NCBI RefSeq assembly: GCF_046569695.1
Contig: NZ_JBKHUI010000014.1
Coordinates: 62,001-126,000, forward strand
Direction of reading: 5' to 3'
DNA length: 64,000 nucleotides
Origin: Kluyvera sp046569695
GTDB lineage: Bacteria; Pseudomonadota; Gammaproteobacteria; Enterobacterales; Enterobacteriaceae
In this document: one piece after another, positions 33,205-42,512 of the stretch
Layout: every line of letters starts with the position of its first letter
Position numbering within the stretch: position 1 is the stretch's first letter
Notes under the pieces: generated by a model
Database searches by the model: none
Told to the model about the DNA's origin: nothing
Seen by the model: the letters and a program-made list of their open reading frames with translations, nothing else
Program-made: the position numbers and the translations under genes

Positions 33205-33840
33205 GTGATATCTTATTATTTTCAAGGTCTTATGCTCGGTGCTGCGATGATTCTGCCGTTGGGGCCGCAAAATGCTTTCGTCATGAACCAGGGGATCCGT
33301 CGTCAATATCACCTGATGATTGCCTTACTTTGCGCCGTTAGCGATCTGCTGTTGATCTGCGCCGGGATCTTTGGCGGTAGCGCGCTGCTGACGGCTTCGC
33401 CATGGCTGCTGGCGCTGGTGACCTGGGGCGGCGTCGCGTTCCTGCTGTGGTATGGCTTTGGCGCACTGAAAACCGCGATGGGCAGCAATATTGAGCTAGC
33501 GAATGCCGAGGTGATGAAGCAGGGGCGCTGGAAAATTATCGCCACCATGCTGGCGGTGACCTGGCTTAACCCACACGTCTATCTGGATACCTTTGTGGTG
33601 CTGGGCAGCCTCGGCGGCCAACTGGCGGAGGAACCAAAACGCTGGTTTGCGCTGGGCACTGTAAGCGCCTCTTTTCTGTGGTTCTTCGCGTTAGCGCTGC
33701 TGGCGGCCTGGCTTGCTCCGCGTTTACGTACCGCTAAAGCACAGCGTATTATTAACCTCGTTGTCGGTGTAGTGATGTGGTTTATTGCATTTCAGCTGGC
33801 AAAAGAGGGTGTCGGACATCTGCATGCGTTGCTGAACTAG
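33205..33840 (+). CDS. argO: Arginine exporter ArgO
   Basis: The 211-residue protein has the length of E. coli ArgO and the LysE-family layout of six membrane segments. The N-terminal LGAAMILPLGPQNAFVMNQG signature and WLNPHVYLDTFVVLG are present. It exports arginine and canavanine. The start is GTG 33205 in ATCGTGATATCT, giving ISYYFQG; an in-frame TTG at 33190 is rejected by comparison with E. coli, which also uses GTG. The activator gene argP lies one gene downstream. Confidence 0.92.
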   Translation: MISYYFQGLMLGAAMILPLGPQNAFVMNQGIRRQYHLMIALLCAVSDLLLICAGIFGGSALLTASPWLLALVTWGGVAFLLWYGFGALKTAMGSNIELANAEVMKQGRWKIIATMLAVTWLNPHVYLDTFVVLGSLGGQLAEEPKRWFALGTVSASFLWFFALALLAAWLAPRLRTAKAQRIINLVVGVVMWFIAFQLAKEGVGHLHALLN

Positions 33841-33925
33841 GTCTCATCTGATGGACTTTCCCCTGGCAACGGCTAAGCTTGCAGGCAAGACCCCGTTGTT
33901 GGGTGATAACCAAGGAGATACAACA

Positions 33926-34684
33926 GTGAAGTTTAAAGTGATGGCTCTGGCTGCAGTAGTTGGGTTTAGCGCAATGGCGGTACAGGCAAATGAATTGCCG
34001 GACAGCCCGCATATCGTGACATCGGGTACGGCGAGCGTGGATGCGGTTCCGGATATCGCGACGCTTGCCATTGAAGTCAACATTGCTGCCAAGGATGCCG
34101 CGAGCGCGAAAAAACAGGCCGACCAGCGTGTCGCACAATATCTCTCCTTCCTCGAGCAGAACGGTGTAGCGAAAAAAGATATCAGCTCCGCGAACCTGCG
34201 TACCCAGCCAGATTATGACTACCAGAACGGTAAAAGCGTGCTGAAAGGCTATCGCGCGGTGCGCACCGTGGAGGTGACGCTGCGCCAGCTGGATAAGCTG
34301 AACTCGCTGCTGGATGGCGCGCTGAAGGCCGGGCTGAACGAAATCCGTTCTGTGTCGCTGGGCGTGGCTCAGCCGGATGCCTATAAAGATAAAGCGCGTA
34401 AAGCGGCTATTGAAGATGCGATTCATCAGGCGCAGTCGCTGGCCGCAGGTTTCCATAGCAAATTGGGGCCGGTATATAGCGTGCGTTACCACGTATCCAA
34501 CTATCAGCCGAGCCCGATGGTGCGGATGATGAAGGCGGATGCGGCGCCGGTTTCCGCGCAGGAAACTTACGAGCAGGCGACGATCCAGTTTGATGATCAG
34601 GTGGATGTGGTGTTCCAGCTTCAGCCTGAGCAGGCTGCGGCTCCAGCTGCTTCAGCGACAACTCCGGCACCTGCGGCGAAATAA
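33926..34684 (+). CDS. yggE: YggE, SIMPL-domain periplasmic protein
   Basis: The 252-residue protein starts with a signal peptide (VKFKVMALAAVVGFSAMAVQA). The SIMPL domain follows: ASVDAVPDIATLAIEV, SANLRTQPDYDY and VSLGVAQPDAYKDKARKAAI. In E. coli it is a periplasmic protein linked to oxidative-stress relief. The start is GTG 33926, supported by AAGGAG 8 bases before it. The C-terminal tail is rich in alanine and proline. Confidence 0.93.
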   Translation: MKFKVMALAAVVGFSAMAVQANELPDSPHIVTSGTASVDAVPDIATLAIEVNIAAKDAASAKKQADQRVAQYLSFLEQNGVAKKDISSANLRTQPDYDYQNGKSVLKGYRAVRTVEVTLRQLDKLNSLLDGALKAGLNEIRSVSLGVAQPDAYKDKARKAAIEDAIHQAQSLAAGFHSKLGPVYSVRYHVSNYQPSPMVRMMKADAAPVSAQETYEQATIQFDDQVDVVFQLQPEQAAAPAASATTPAPAAK

Positions 34685-34691
34685 GCGTTTA

Positions 34692-34721
34692 AAGGGGGCG
34701 GCGGCGATTGGCCGCCCCCTT
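34692..34721. terminator. Hairpin between convergent yggE and argP
   Basis: AAGGGGGCGGC (34692-34702) and GCCGCCCCCTT (34711-34721) form an 11-bp stem. It serves yggE and, weakly, argP on the other strand. Confidence 0.7.
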
Positions 34722-34747
34722 ATACACTCTCTGTGTTAGCGCACGGG

Positions 34748-35641
34748 TTAATCCTGACGCAACACCTTATGCCCATAAGCCAACAACGCATCCGTCACCT
34801 TGCGCATCATTCGGCTCTCCGGCGCAAACCGGTGCCAGTACAGCATCCGACGCTGGAACAGCCCCGGGGTTAAGTCAATCAACTCCCCGCTTGCCAGCTC
34901 TTTCTCGATCTGCAAATGCGGGATCATACAGCAGGTCGTTCCCTGACGGGCCAGCTGCACAAACGCTTCTGAAGAGTTAACGATGTGGCACGGCACGCTG
35001 CCCGGCGGCAGATCGAAGTTCTGCTGCAAAAAGGCCTGGTGCATATCGTCCAGATGATCGAAGGCCACGGCGGGTGCCTTTAGCAGCGCAGAGCGAGTCA
35101 CACCGTTAGGGAAATAGCGTTCAGCGAACGCTTTTGACCCGACAAACAGATAATCGAGCGCTCCGAGCTGATCAACCAAACAGCTTGGCAGCGCTTGTGG
35201 CTGGATACTCACCGCACCAACCACTTCACCACGACGCAGGCGTTCCTGGGTGCGGGTTTCATCTTCTACCTGCAAATTCAAACGAATAGGGGAGTTGGCC
35301 AACACGTCGGCAAGAGCCGGCAGCAGCCAGGTCGCCAGACTGTCGGCGTTGACCGCCAGCGACAGCAGCAGCGGCGTGGAGCCGGTTTGCTCATCGCCAA
35401 GCCACTCTTCTTCCAGCAGCTCAACCTGACGCAGCAGCGCCAGCAGCTTTTGCCCCTGTTCCGTTGGGCGTGGTGGCACGGTTCGCACCAGTAGCGGCTG
35501 ACCGAACATGTTCTCCAACTGCTTAATGCGTTGGGAAACGGCGGACTGAGTAATGCACAGTTTCTGCGCGGCGCGTTCAAACCCACGTTCCCTGATAACG
35601 GCATCAAGCGCCTGTAGTGTTCTGTAGTCCGGACGTTTCAT
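34748..35641 (-). CDS. argP: ArgP (IciA), LysR-family regulator
   Basis: The 297-residue protein is a LysR-family regulator with the winged helix-turn-helix at residues about 5-60 (RTLQALDAVIRERGFERAAQ, LCITQSAVSQRIKQLE). The C-terminal part is the lysine- or arginine-sensing domain. It activates argO with arginine and dapB and others without lysine in E. coli. Twelve in-frame codons exist further upstream (to 35677), but MKRPDYRTLQ is the conserved start. The E. coli sbm-ygfD-ygfG-ygfH and ygfI genes between argP and yggE are missing here. Confidence 0.96.
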   Translation of the reverse strand: MKRPDYRTLQALDAVIRERGFERAAQKLCITQSAVSQRIKQLENMFGQPLLVRTVPPRPTEQGQKLLALLRQVELLEEEWLGDEQTGSTPLLLSLAVNADSLATWLLPALADVLANSPIRLNLQVEDETRTQERLRRGEVVGAVSIQPQALPSCLVDQLGALDYLFVGSKAFAERYFPNGVTRSALLKAPAVAFDHLDDMHQAFLQQNFDLPPGSVPCHIVNSSEAFVQLARQGTTCCMIPHLQIEKELASGELIDLTPGLFQRRMLYWHRFAPESRMMRKVTDALLAYGHKVLRQD

Positions 35642-35854
35642 TGCTCTGAGGTACTCCCCTATAGGTGTTATCTGCACTATGACATAAATTTACCCGATAT
35701 ACAGACGAAAATGGTTTGCAGTTTACTGTGATGGAGGTCACGAGTTGAGCGCCTGTTCCATCGCGTCCAGCCTGAGGTTTCCCGGTTGCTCGAATTGTTC
35801 CAGAGTTATGTTCTATAATGCGCGGCAGTTGATGACACCACAGGCGAAACGATC

Positions 35855-36514
35855 ATGACGCAGGATGAACTGAAAAAAGCAGTAGGCTGGGCAGCACTTC
35901 AATACGTACAGCCGGGTACGATTGTCGGTGTGGGCACGGGGTCTACCGCGGCGCACTTTATTGATGCGCTGGGCACGATGAAAGGACAAATCGAAGGGGC
36001 GGTATCAAGCTCAGATGCTTCTACCGAGAAGCTGAAAAGCCTTGGCATTACCGTTTTCGATCTGAACGAAGTCGACCGTTTAGGCATCTACGTTGATGGT
36101 GCGGATGAGATCAACGGCCATATGCAGATGATCAAAGGCGGCGGCGCAGCGCTGACGCGCGAAAAAATCATCGCCTCCGTTGCAGATAAATTTATCTGTA
36201 TCGCTGATGCTTCCAAGCAGGTTGATATTCTGGGTAACTTCCCGCTGCCGGTTGAAGTGATCCCGATGGCCCGCAGCGCCGTGGCGCGTGAACTGGTGAA
36301 GCTGGGCGGTCGTCCAGAGTATCGTCAGGGCGTAGTGACCGATAACGGCAACGTGATTCTTGACGTGCACGGCCTGGAAATCCTCGATGCCATTGCACTG
36401 GAAAACGCGATTAACGGCATTCCAGGCGTGGTCACCGTGGGTCTGTTCGCGAACCGTGGCGCGGACGTCGCGCTGATTGGCACCGCCGACGGTGTGAAAA
36501 CCATCGTGAAATGA
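35855..36514 (+). CDS. rpiA: Ribose-5-phosphate isomerase A
   Basis: The 219-residue protein has the RpiA signatures GVGTGSTAAHFID, SSDASTEKLKSLGI, DGADEIN and KGGGAALTREK. It interconverts ribose 5-phosphate and ribulose 5-phosphate. It stands alone between argP (divergent) and serA, with its own terminator. Confidence 0.97.
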   Translation: MTQDELKKAVGWAALQYVQPGTIVGVGTGSTAAHFIDALGTMKGQIEGAVSSSDASTEKLKSLGITVFDLNEVDRLGIYVDGADEINGHMQMIKGGGAALTREKIIASVADKFICIADASKQVDILGNFPLPVEVIPMARSAVARELVKLGGRPEYRQGVVTDNGNVILDVHGLEILDAIALENAINGIPGVVTVGLFANRGADVALIGTADGVKTIVK

Positions 36515-36522
36515 TCTGGCCG

Positions 36523-36553
36523 GGGGGAAAATACAATTTCCCCCATTTTTTTT
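36523..36553 (+). terminator. Rho-independent terminator after rpiA
   Basis: GGGGGAAA and TTTCCCCC pair across ATACAA and are followed by AT8. Confidence 0.88.
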
Positions 36554-36568
36554 ATGCGGGCTAAATTC

Positions 36569-36584
36569 GGTGACTTGTGTCACA
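36569..36584. promoter_or_regulatory. CRP-site candidate before serA
   Basis: GGTGA, a 6-bp spacer and TCACA match 9 of 10 core CRP positions. The site is about 200 bp before serA, in line with the known CRP/Lrp control of the second E. coli serA promoter. Confidence 0.5.
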
Positions 36585-36779
36585 TTTTTACGTCACGCAT
36601 TATTAACATCCCACGTTTATCTTTCCACTTAGCATTTTATGCTGGCATTTTCCGCTGGATGACATTTCTTCATCACCCCGACGCAAACGTTCATATTGCC
36701 GCAATAATTTTTTTTGATATGTTGCTTAGGTGAACTTTCGTTCACCACAACATCAGTAAAACAAAGACAGGACGGGGAA

Positions 36780-38012
36780 ATGGCTAAGGTATCACTGGAA
36801 AAAGAGAAAATTAAATTTCTGCTGGTTGAAGGCGTGCACCAGAAGGCGGTGGATAGTCTGCGTGCGGCAGGCTACACCAATATCGAGTTTCACAAGGGTG
36901 CGCTGGATAGCGAACAGCTGAAAGAGTCGATCCGTGATGCCCACTTCATCGGCCTGCGTTCCCGTACTCATCTGACGGAAGAAGTTTTTGCTGCCGCTGA
37001 GAAGTTGGTGGCGGTAGGCTGCTTCTGTATCGGCACCAACCAGGTCGATCTGGTGGCGGCAGCCAAGCGCGGCGTTCCTGTATTTAACGCGCCATTCTCT
37101 AACACTCGCTCCGTGGCGGAACTGGTGATCGGCGAACTGCTGCTGCTGCTTCGCGGTATCCCGGAAGCGAATGCCAAAGCGCACCGTGGCGTGTGGAATA
37201 AACTGGCGGCGGGCTCTTATGAAGCGCGCGGCAAAAAGCTGGGCATTATCGGCTACGGCCACATCGGCACCCAACTCGGTATTCTGGCGGAATCGCTGGG
37301 GATGCATGTCTTCTTCTACGATATTGAAAACAAGCTACCGCTAGGTAACGCCACCCAGGTACAGCATCTTTCTGACCTGCTGAACATGAGTGACGTTGTC
37401 AGCCTGCACGTGCCGGAAAATGCTTCAACCAAGAACATGATGGGCGCAGAAGAGTTGGCGCTGATGAAACCAGGCGCGCTGCTGATTAACGCCTCACGCG
37501 GCACGGTCGTTGAAATCCCTGCGTTGTGTGATGCGCTGGCGCGTAAGCACCTGGCTGGGGCGGCGATCGACGTTTTCCCAACCGAACCTGCTACCAACAG
37601 CGAGCCGTTCACCTCGCCGCTGTGCGAGTTCGACAACGTTATCCTGACGCCACACATCGGCGGTTCTACCCAGGAAGCGCAGGAGAACATCGGCCTGGAA
37701 GTGGCTGGCAAACTGATTAAGTACTCCGATAACGGCTCGACGCTCTCTGCGGTCAACTTCCCGGAAGTGTCGCTACCGCTGCACGGCGGTCGTCGCCTGC
37801 TGCATATTCACGAAAACCGTCCTGGCGTGCTGACGGCACTCAACCAGATCTTCGCCGAGCAGGGCGTGAACATTGCCGCACAGTATCTGCAAACGACGCC
37901 GCAGATGGGCTATGTGGTTATCGATATTGAAGCGGAAGAAGATGTGGCTGAAAAAGCTTTGTTGAGCATGAAGGCGATTCCGGGCACCGTTCGCGCACGT
38001 CTACTGTACTGA
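36780..38012 (+). CDS. serA: D-3-phosphoglycerate dehydrogenase SerA
   Basis: The 410-residue protein has the E. coli length. Substrate- and NAD-binding domains are visible with KKLGIIGYGHIGTQLG and DVVSLHVPENASTKNMM, and LILTPHIGG-type residues follow with the catalytic histidine. A C-terminal ACT domain (HENRPGVLTALNQIFAE) binds the feedback inhibitor serine. It starts serine synthesis from 3-phosphoglycerate. An open frame to 36714 is rejected in favour of the conserved MAKVSLEKEKIKF start. Confidence 0.97.
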   Translation: MAKVSLEKEKIKFLLVEGVHQKAVDSLRAAGYTNIEFHKGALDSEQLKESIRDAHFIGLRSRTHLTEEVFAAAEKLVAVGCFCIGTNQVDLVAAAKRGVPVFNAPFSNTRSVAELVIGELLLLLRGIPEANAKAHRGVWNKLAAGSYEARGKKLGIIGYGHIGTQLGILAESLGMHVFFYDIENKLPLGNATQVQHLSDLLNMSDVVSLHVPENASTKNMMGAEELALMKPGALLINASRGTVVEIPALCDALARKHLAGAAIDVFPTEPATNSEPFTSPLCEFDNVILTPHIGGSTQEAQENIGLEVAGKLIKYSDNGSTLSAVNFPEVSLPLHGGRRLLHIHENRPGVLTALNQIFAEQGVNIAAQYLQTTPQMGYVVIDIEAEEDVAEKALLSMKAIPGTVRARLLY

Positions 38013-38029
38013 TTCATTGATTCCCGCCA

Positions 38030-38053
38030 GGCAGGCGATCGGCCTGCCGTTTT
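38030..38053 (+). terminator. Rho-independent terminator after serA
   Basis: GGCAGGC (38030-38036) and GCCTGCC (38042-38048) form a 7-bp stem followed by GTTTTC. Confidence 0.75.
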
Positions 38054-38586
38054 CATTCCTACCTTCTCTAATATCAGAGTGTTACGTTCTATTATATATA
38101 CCTATTTCTTTGCGGATATTCTAATATTTTAACGCGGTGGTGTTTTTAATTTTTATTAAATATTGGTGTTAATATTAAGTGTTACGCTGAGTGTTAACAT
38201 ATCAGAGGTTTTTATGCTTAAGTATTATATTTTTTAATTAGTGGCTTAGGTAATATCCTACTAAGCTATCATTGATGTTTATATTAACATGTTATTTTAT
38301 TTGTGATGTTTATATGATGTCTCTTTAGCTATTTATTTTTTTATGTTTAATTCTCTGTTTCTTTTGGTTTTTAATTGCCTGACGTGTGATGCTTAAGCAT
38401 GGGGGATTGTTTTTTTAATTTTATTTTTTTAATATCTTAAAAAGAAAATGCTTTGCGCAAAAGTATACATTAAGTGAATCACTTTCTCTGGTTAATTGTT
38501 CAAATGGATGTGTTTGACGATATTTTAGCGTATTCATCTGTGTGGTGAATTTTTTAATTGTCAATGTTTTAAAATAAGGATATATC
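38054..38586. other. AT-rich promoter region of the fimbrial operon
   Basis: About 530 bp of very AT-rich sequence without a credible gene. It holds a palindrome at 38247-38260 and two copies of an ATGCTTAAG(C/T)AT unit at 38214-38225 and 38389-38400. No recombinase gene lies nearby. Such composition fits H-NS silencing and horizontal acquisition of the operon; this is inference. Confidence 0.5.
38247..38260. promoter_or_regulatory. Palindrome with TAGG/CCTA arms before the pilin gene
   Basis: TAGGTAATATCCTA has perfect 4-bp arms and matches the RcsAB consensus at 9 of 14 positions. It is flanked by CTTAG and CTAAG, which extends the symmetry. Similar arms occur at the csgD-like promoter. 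Confidence 0.3.
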
Positions 38587-39144
38587 ATGTTTAATGTTAA
38601 AAAAATTGCAGTGGCTCTGGCTTTAACTTCGTTACCTTGCGTCAGCTTTGCTGCGCCGACGATTACTTTTGTCGGTGAAGTCACTTCTCAGACATGCTCG
38701 GTAAATATCAATGGTCAGACTAACTCGGTGGTTATGCTGCCAACCACCACTGTGACTGATTTTGGTACTACGCTGACGACGGGGCAGACTGCTGGTTTAA
38801 CGGCATTTACCGTTTCGGTAAGCGGTTGTACTGCTTCATCAACTTCCACCACACCAATTTCAACCAAATTCCTGGGCTATGACGTTGATGCAACGAGCGG
38901 TACGTTAGGCAACCGTGAAACAACAAATGCAGCGGTGGGTTATGGTATTCAGCTGATGTCTTCTGCTTCTGGCGGCACTCCGGTGATGCTGTCTGGCGTG
39001 ACAAGCGTTCCTGGGTTGGTGTTACCGAAGGATGCAACGTCTGCAAACTATGAGTTTGGTGCTCGTTATTACGTTATTAATGCTACTGGTGCACAGGCTG
39101 GTAAAATCAGCGCTGTTGCGGAATACACCGTAAGCTATCTCTGA
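38587..39144 (+). CDS. Chaperone-usher major fimbrial subunit (pilin)
   Basis: The 185-residue protein has a signal peptide (about residues 1-22, ending VSFA before APTITFVG). The mature part has an N-terminal donor strand region, the first pilin cysteine in TSQTCSVN, the second in VSGCTA, and a C-terminal strand ending AEYTVSYL. It would be the main building block of a surface fimbria. It is rich in Thr, Ser and Ala. It is followed by a strong hairpin before the chaperone gene. It could not be tied to a named fimbrial type. Confidence 0.85.
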   Translation: MFNVKKIAVALALTSLPCVSFAAPTITFVGEVTSQTCSVNINGQTNSVVMLPTTTVTDFGTTLTTGQTAGLTAFTVSVSGCTASSTSTTPISTKFLGYDVDATSGTLGNRETTNAAVGYGIQLMSSASGGTPVMLSGVTSVPGLVLPKDATSANYEFGARYYVINATGAQAGKISAVAEYTVSYL

Positions 39145-39151
39145 TTAATAT

Positions 39152-39196
39152 ATTCTGACCAGGTGCTCACGTACCTGGTCAGAATTCGTATTTTTT
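39152..39196 (+). terminator. Strong hairpin/attenuator between pilin and chaperone genes
   Basis: ATTCTGACCAGGT (39152-39164) and ACCTGGTCAGAAT (39173-39185) are perfect 13-bp arms around an 8-base loop; TCGTATTTTTT follows. The T-run ends directly before the ribosome binding site GAGGAG of the chaperone gene. Partial termination here would give much more pilin than chaperone and usher. Confidence 0.8.
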
Positions 39197-39207
39197 GAGG
39201 AGCGTAA

Positions 39208-39918
39208 ATGCGCAACTTATTGGTTTTTTTTATTGGTTTCATTTCGTTCAGTTTCAACGCTGCTCATGCTAGCGTGGTGATGACTGGCACACGAATTATT
39301 TATCCTGAGCAAGTTAAAGAGAAAACTATACAGTTGAGAAATCCTGATAATCAGCTTTATCTTGTTCAACTTCAGGTGGATGATAACGAGAATGTGAGTA
39401 GTGAAAGTCTTGGCTCATCGTCATTTATCGCGACGCCACAAATTTTCCGTATGGAGCCTAATGCAGGTCAATCCGTTAGGTTACAGTATATTGGCAGTAA
39501 CCTGCCTCAGGATAGAGAATCAATTTTTTACTTTAGTTTTAGTCAACTTCCTATTTTGAAGAAAAGTGAGCAGACTGGGAATCAGTTGATCCTGGCGATT
39601 ACCTCTCGCGTGAAAATATTCTTCAGGCCGAAAGGTATTAAAGGGGATTCAGCGGATACGGCAAAGTCGCTAGTATTTAAAATAAGTGGTGGGAATGTTT
39701 TTGTAACAAATCCTACGCCTTATCATGCAGTGATAAAAAATGCGAGTCTGAATATTAATGGAAAAACCATCTCACTTGCTGACTCTGTCATTGTACCCCC
39801 ACGCGCCAAAGTTGAGTGGAAATCCCCTTCACCTATATCGTCCCTTTCGGGAGGCGAAGTACGATTGGTGGTTGTTAATGATTATGGTGTTGACACGATC
39901 ACAACGGTCACACTTTAA
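39208..39918 (+). CDS. Periplasmic fimbrial chaperone 1, PapD family
   Basis: The 236-residue protein has a signal peptide (ending AAHA before SVVMTG) and the two immunoglobulin-like domains of PapD-type chaperones. The binding-cleft arginine lies in GTRIIYP and the lysine in TSRVKIFFRP. The chaperone signature FRMEPNAGQSVRL...LPQDRESIFYFSFSQLP is complete. It would fold pilins by donor-strand complementation and pass them to the usher. GAGGAG ends 5 bases before the ATG. Confidence 0.9.
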   Translation: MRNLLVFFIGFISFSFNAAHASVVMTGTRIIYPEQVKEKTIQLRNPDNQLYLVQLQVDDNENVSSESLGSSSFIATPQIFRMEPNAGQSVRLQYIGSNLPQDRESIFYFSFSQLPILKKSEQTGNQLILAITSRVKIFFRPKGIKGDSADTAKSLVFKISGGNVFVTNPTPYHAVIKNASLNINGKTISLADSVIVPPRAKVEWKSPSPISSLSGGEVRLVVVNDYGVDTITTVTL

Positions 39919-39972
39919 CGAAATATAATAATAATTGCATTGCTAATGCCTACAGGGATAGGGGCTGATTCA

Positions 39973-42489
39973 ATGAAATACCCAATGGTTCTTTGTCTTG
40001 TTATTGCATCAATTTCAAATACCCAGGCAGCAATAAATGGAAAGTCCCAGGGGACATCTTCCGATGAATACTATTTTGATCCGGCATTATTCCGTGGCGG
40101 AAAATTTAGTCAGACATCTTTGGCTCGATTAACGAAAAAGAACTCGCTTTTACCCGGCCAATATAAAATGGATATTTATATCAATGGGCGATTTGTTGAG
40201 CAATTCAACGTTGATTTTTCTGAGCAGGCTGATGGATCTGTTCAACCCTGTATGACGACTGAAATGTTGACCGCTATTGGCCTTAAAATTATTGACGATT
40301 CTTCCAAACGCGAAGAATCGTGCCGTTTAATGGATCAGGCTGCGAAGGGGAGTTCGACAACTCTTGATGTTTCTCGTCTGCGGATTGAATTTAGTATACC
40401 CCAGGTCTTGCTAAATAAAAAACCACGCGGTTATGTGAGCCCTTCAGAATTGGAAGTTGGTTCTTCCTTAGGGTTTGCCAACTATGTCGCTAACTATTAT
40501 CACGTCTCGTACTCCGATGACGGTGCTCAGGACCGGGATTCTGCATGGTTGTCGTTGAATGGTGGGATCAATCTTGCTGGTTGGCAATACCGACAACTAT
40601 CAACGCTTAATTGGGATAAGCTCAACGGTAGCACATGGAATAATATCCGTAGTTATATCCAACGCCCGATACCGACAATAAACAGCCAACTGATGGCGGG
40701 TGAATTGATTACTAGTGGGCGTTTTTTCTCAGGCCTGAATTTTAATGGTGTCAGTTTATCTACTGACGATCGTATGTTGCCTGATTCAATGCGCGGTTAT
40801 GCACCGACCATCCGTGGGATTGCTGCAACCAATGCCAAGGTCTCGGTAACTCAAAATGGTGCTGAAATTTATCAAACGACAGTGGTGCCGGGTGCTTTTG
40901 AGATAAACGATCTTTATCCAACCAGCTATAGCGGTGATCTGAACGTGACTATCACGGAAGCAAATGGCTCCGTTAGCCGGTTTACGGTTCCATTTTCAGC
41001 CGTCCCGGAATCTATGCGCCCGGGTATATCGCGCTTTAGTATTGAAACAGGGAAAACACGAGACAGCGGTGATGAGGCTTATTTTACTGATATAAACTGG
41101 CAGCGTGGGGTAACAAATAATATCACTGCAAATAGCGGCGTACGCATTTCCGATGGCTATCAATCGGCGCTGTTCGGTGGTGTTTATAGTAATTACCTGG
41201 GGGCATTTGGGGCCAATTTAACCTATTCCAGAGCCGATTTACCTGTTGCTGGTTACACCGATGGTTGGATGATGCATTTTACATGGAGCAAAACATTTCA
41301 GCCGACTAGCACTACGGTGTCACTTGCGGGCTATCGATATTCAACAAAGGGGTACCGTGACCTGAGTGATGTGCTCGGTTTGCGTCAGGCAGAGAAAGAA
41401 GAGGGAATGAGTGACTGGCAGTCCAGTACTTATCTCCAGCTTTCAAGGTTTGATATTTCAATAAGCCAGAGTCTTGAGCGCTACGGGAATATTTTCCTTT
41501 CCAGCTCCACGCAAAATTATCGAGGTGGCCGCAAGCGTGATACTCAGTTGCAGCTCGGTTATAGCAAGACCTTCTCTAAGGGGATCTCCATGAATCTGTC
41601 GGTAGGGCGCCAGCGGACAGGGGGTTATCAAAACGATGCTGGAGAAATGGAGACGTTGGTGTCGCTATCATTTTCCATCCCTCTTGGTTCTGGACCTCGA
41701 TCGGTCGATCTTTCTAATACATGGACTCACTCTTCACAAGGTGGCGATCAGTATCAGACTTCCGCATCGGGCATGATGGATGAGGCTCTGACGACGAACT
41801 ACAACCTTAGCGCTGCACGCGATCAAAATAATGGGCTAACGACGATTGGTGGCAATCTACAAAAACGTACATCGTTTGCCACATTGGGCCTCAATACATC
41901 TAAAGGAAATAACTATTGGCAGGCCTCCGGGAATGCTCAGGGAGCGTTTGTCGCTCATTCCGGTGGAGTCACGACAGGCCCGTATCTAGGTGACACATTT
42001 GCGCTGGTTGAAGCGAAAGGTGCGGAGGGCGCAAAGATCTTCAGTTCGCAGCAAACCGTTATTGATAGCCACGGATACGCGCTGGTCCCTGCGGTTACCC
42101 CTTATCGCTACAATCGAATATCCCTTGATCCGCAGGGTATGGAAGGAGACGCTGAGCTGATTGATAGTGAAAAACAAATTGCCCCGGTTGCTGGCTCTGG
42201 CGTGAAAGTGGTGTTCCGTACGCGTACTGGTACTGCGCTGCTTATTAGTTCTCGATTTAAAGATGGTCAGCCAGTTCCTTTGGGGGCGGATGTGGTTGAT
42301 GAACATGGCGAGATTATTGGCATGGTTGGGCAAGGGGGTCAGATATATGTCCGTACCGAGAATATGAACGGCAAGCTTATTGTTCAGTGGGGAGATAGCG
42401 CTGAAGATAGCTGCAGCTTATCTTATCAGGTGCCGGAATCTAAACAAAACCAAACATTAGTAAAGCTTGCAGCTGAATGTATTTACTAG
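39973..42489 (+). CDS. Outer-membrane fimbrial usher
   Basis: The 838-residue protein has a signal peptide (MKYPMVLCLVIASISNTQA) and the usher architecture. The N-terminal domain has DEYYFDPALFRGG and LPGQYKMDIYINGRFV. The usher signature APTIRGIAATNAKVSVTQNG and PGAFEINDLYPTSYSGD follows. A beta barrel and C-terminal domains end with a cysteine pair (SCSLSY and AECIY). It secretes and assembles subunits in the outer membrane. The frame is open to 39940, but ATG 39973 begins the signal peptide. Confidence 0.92.
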   Translation: MKYPMVLCLVIASISNTQAAINGKSQGTSSDEYYFDPALFRGGKFSQTSLARLTKKNSLLPGQYKMDIYINGRFVEQFNVDFSEQADGSVQPCMTTEMLTAIGLKIIDDSSKREESCRLMDQAAKGSSTTLDVSRLRIEFSIPQVLLNKKPRGYVSPSELEVGSSLGFANYVANYYHVSYSDDGAQDRDSAWLSLNGGINLAGWQYRQLSTLNWDKLNGSTWNNIRSYIQRPIPTINSQLMAGELITSGRFFSGLNFNGVSLSTDDRMLPDSMRGYAPTIRGIAATNAKVSVTQNGAEIYQTTVVPGAFEINDLYPTSYSGDLNVTITEANGSVSRFTVPFSAVPESMRPGISRFSIETGKTRDSGDEAYFTDINWQRGVTNNITANSGVRISDGYQSALFGGVYSNYLGAFGANLTYSRADLPVAGYTDGWMMHFTWSKTFQPTSTTVSLAGYRYSTKGYRDLSDVLGLRQAEKEEGMSDWQSSTYLQLSRFDISISQSLERYGNIFLSSSTQNYRGGRKRDTQLQLGYSKTFSKGISMNLSVGRQRTGGYQNDAGEMETLVSLSFSIPLGSGPRSVDLSNTWTHSSQGGDQYQTSASGMMDEALTTNYNLSAARDQNNGLTTIGGNLQKRTSFATLGLNTSKGNNYWQASGNAQGAFVAHSGGVTTGPYLGDTFALVEAKGAEGAKIFSSQQTVIDSHGYALVPAVTPYRYNRISLDPQGMEGDAELIDSEKQIAPVAGSGVKVVFRTRTGTALLISSRFKDGQPVPLGADVVDEHGEIIGMVGQGGQIYVRTENMNGKLIVQWGDSAEDSCSLSYQVPESKQNQTLVKLAAECIY

Positions 42490-42512
42490 CCGTAATGAGA
42501 AAGGACGCAAAA

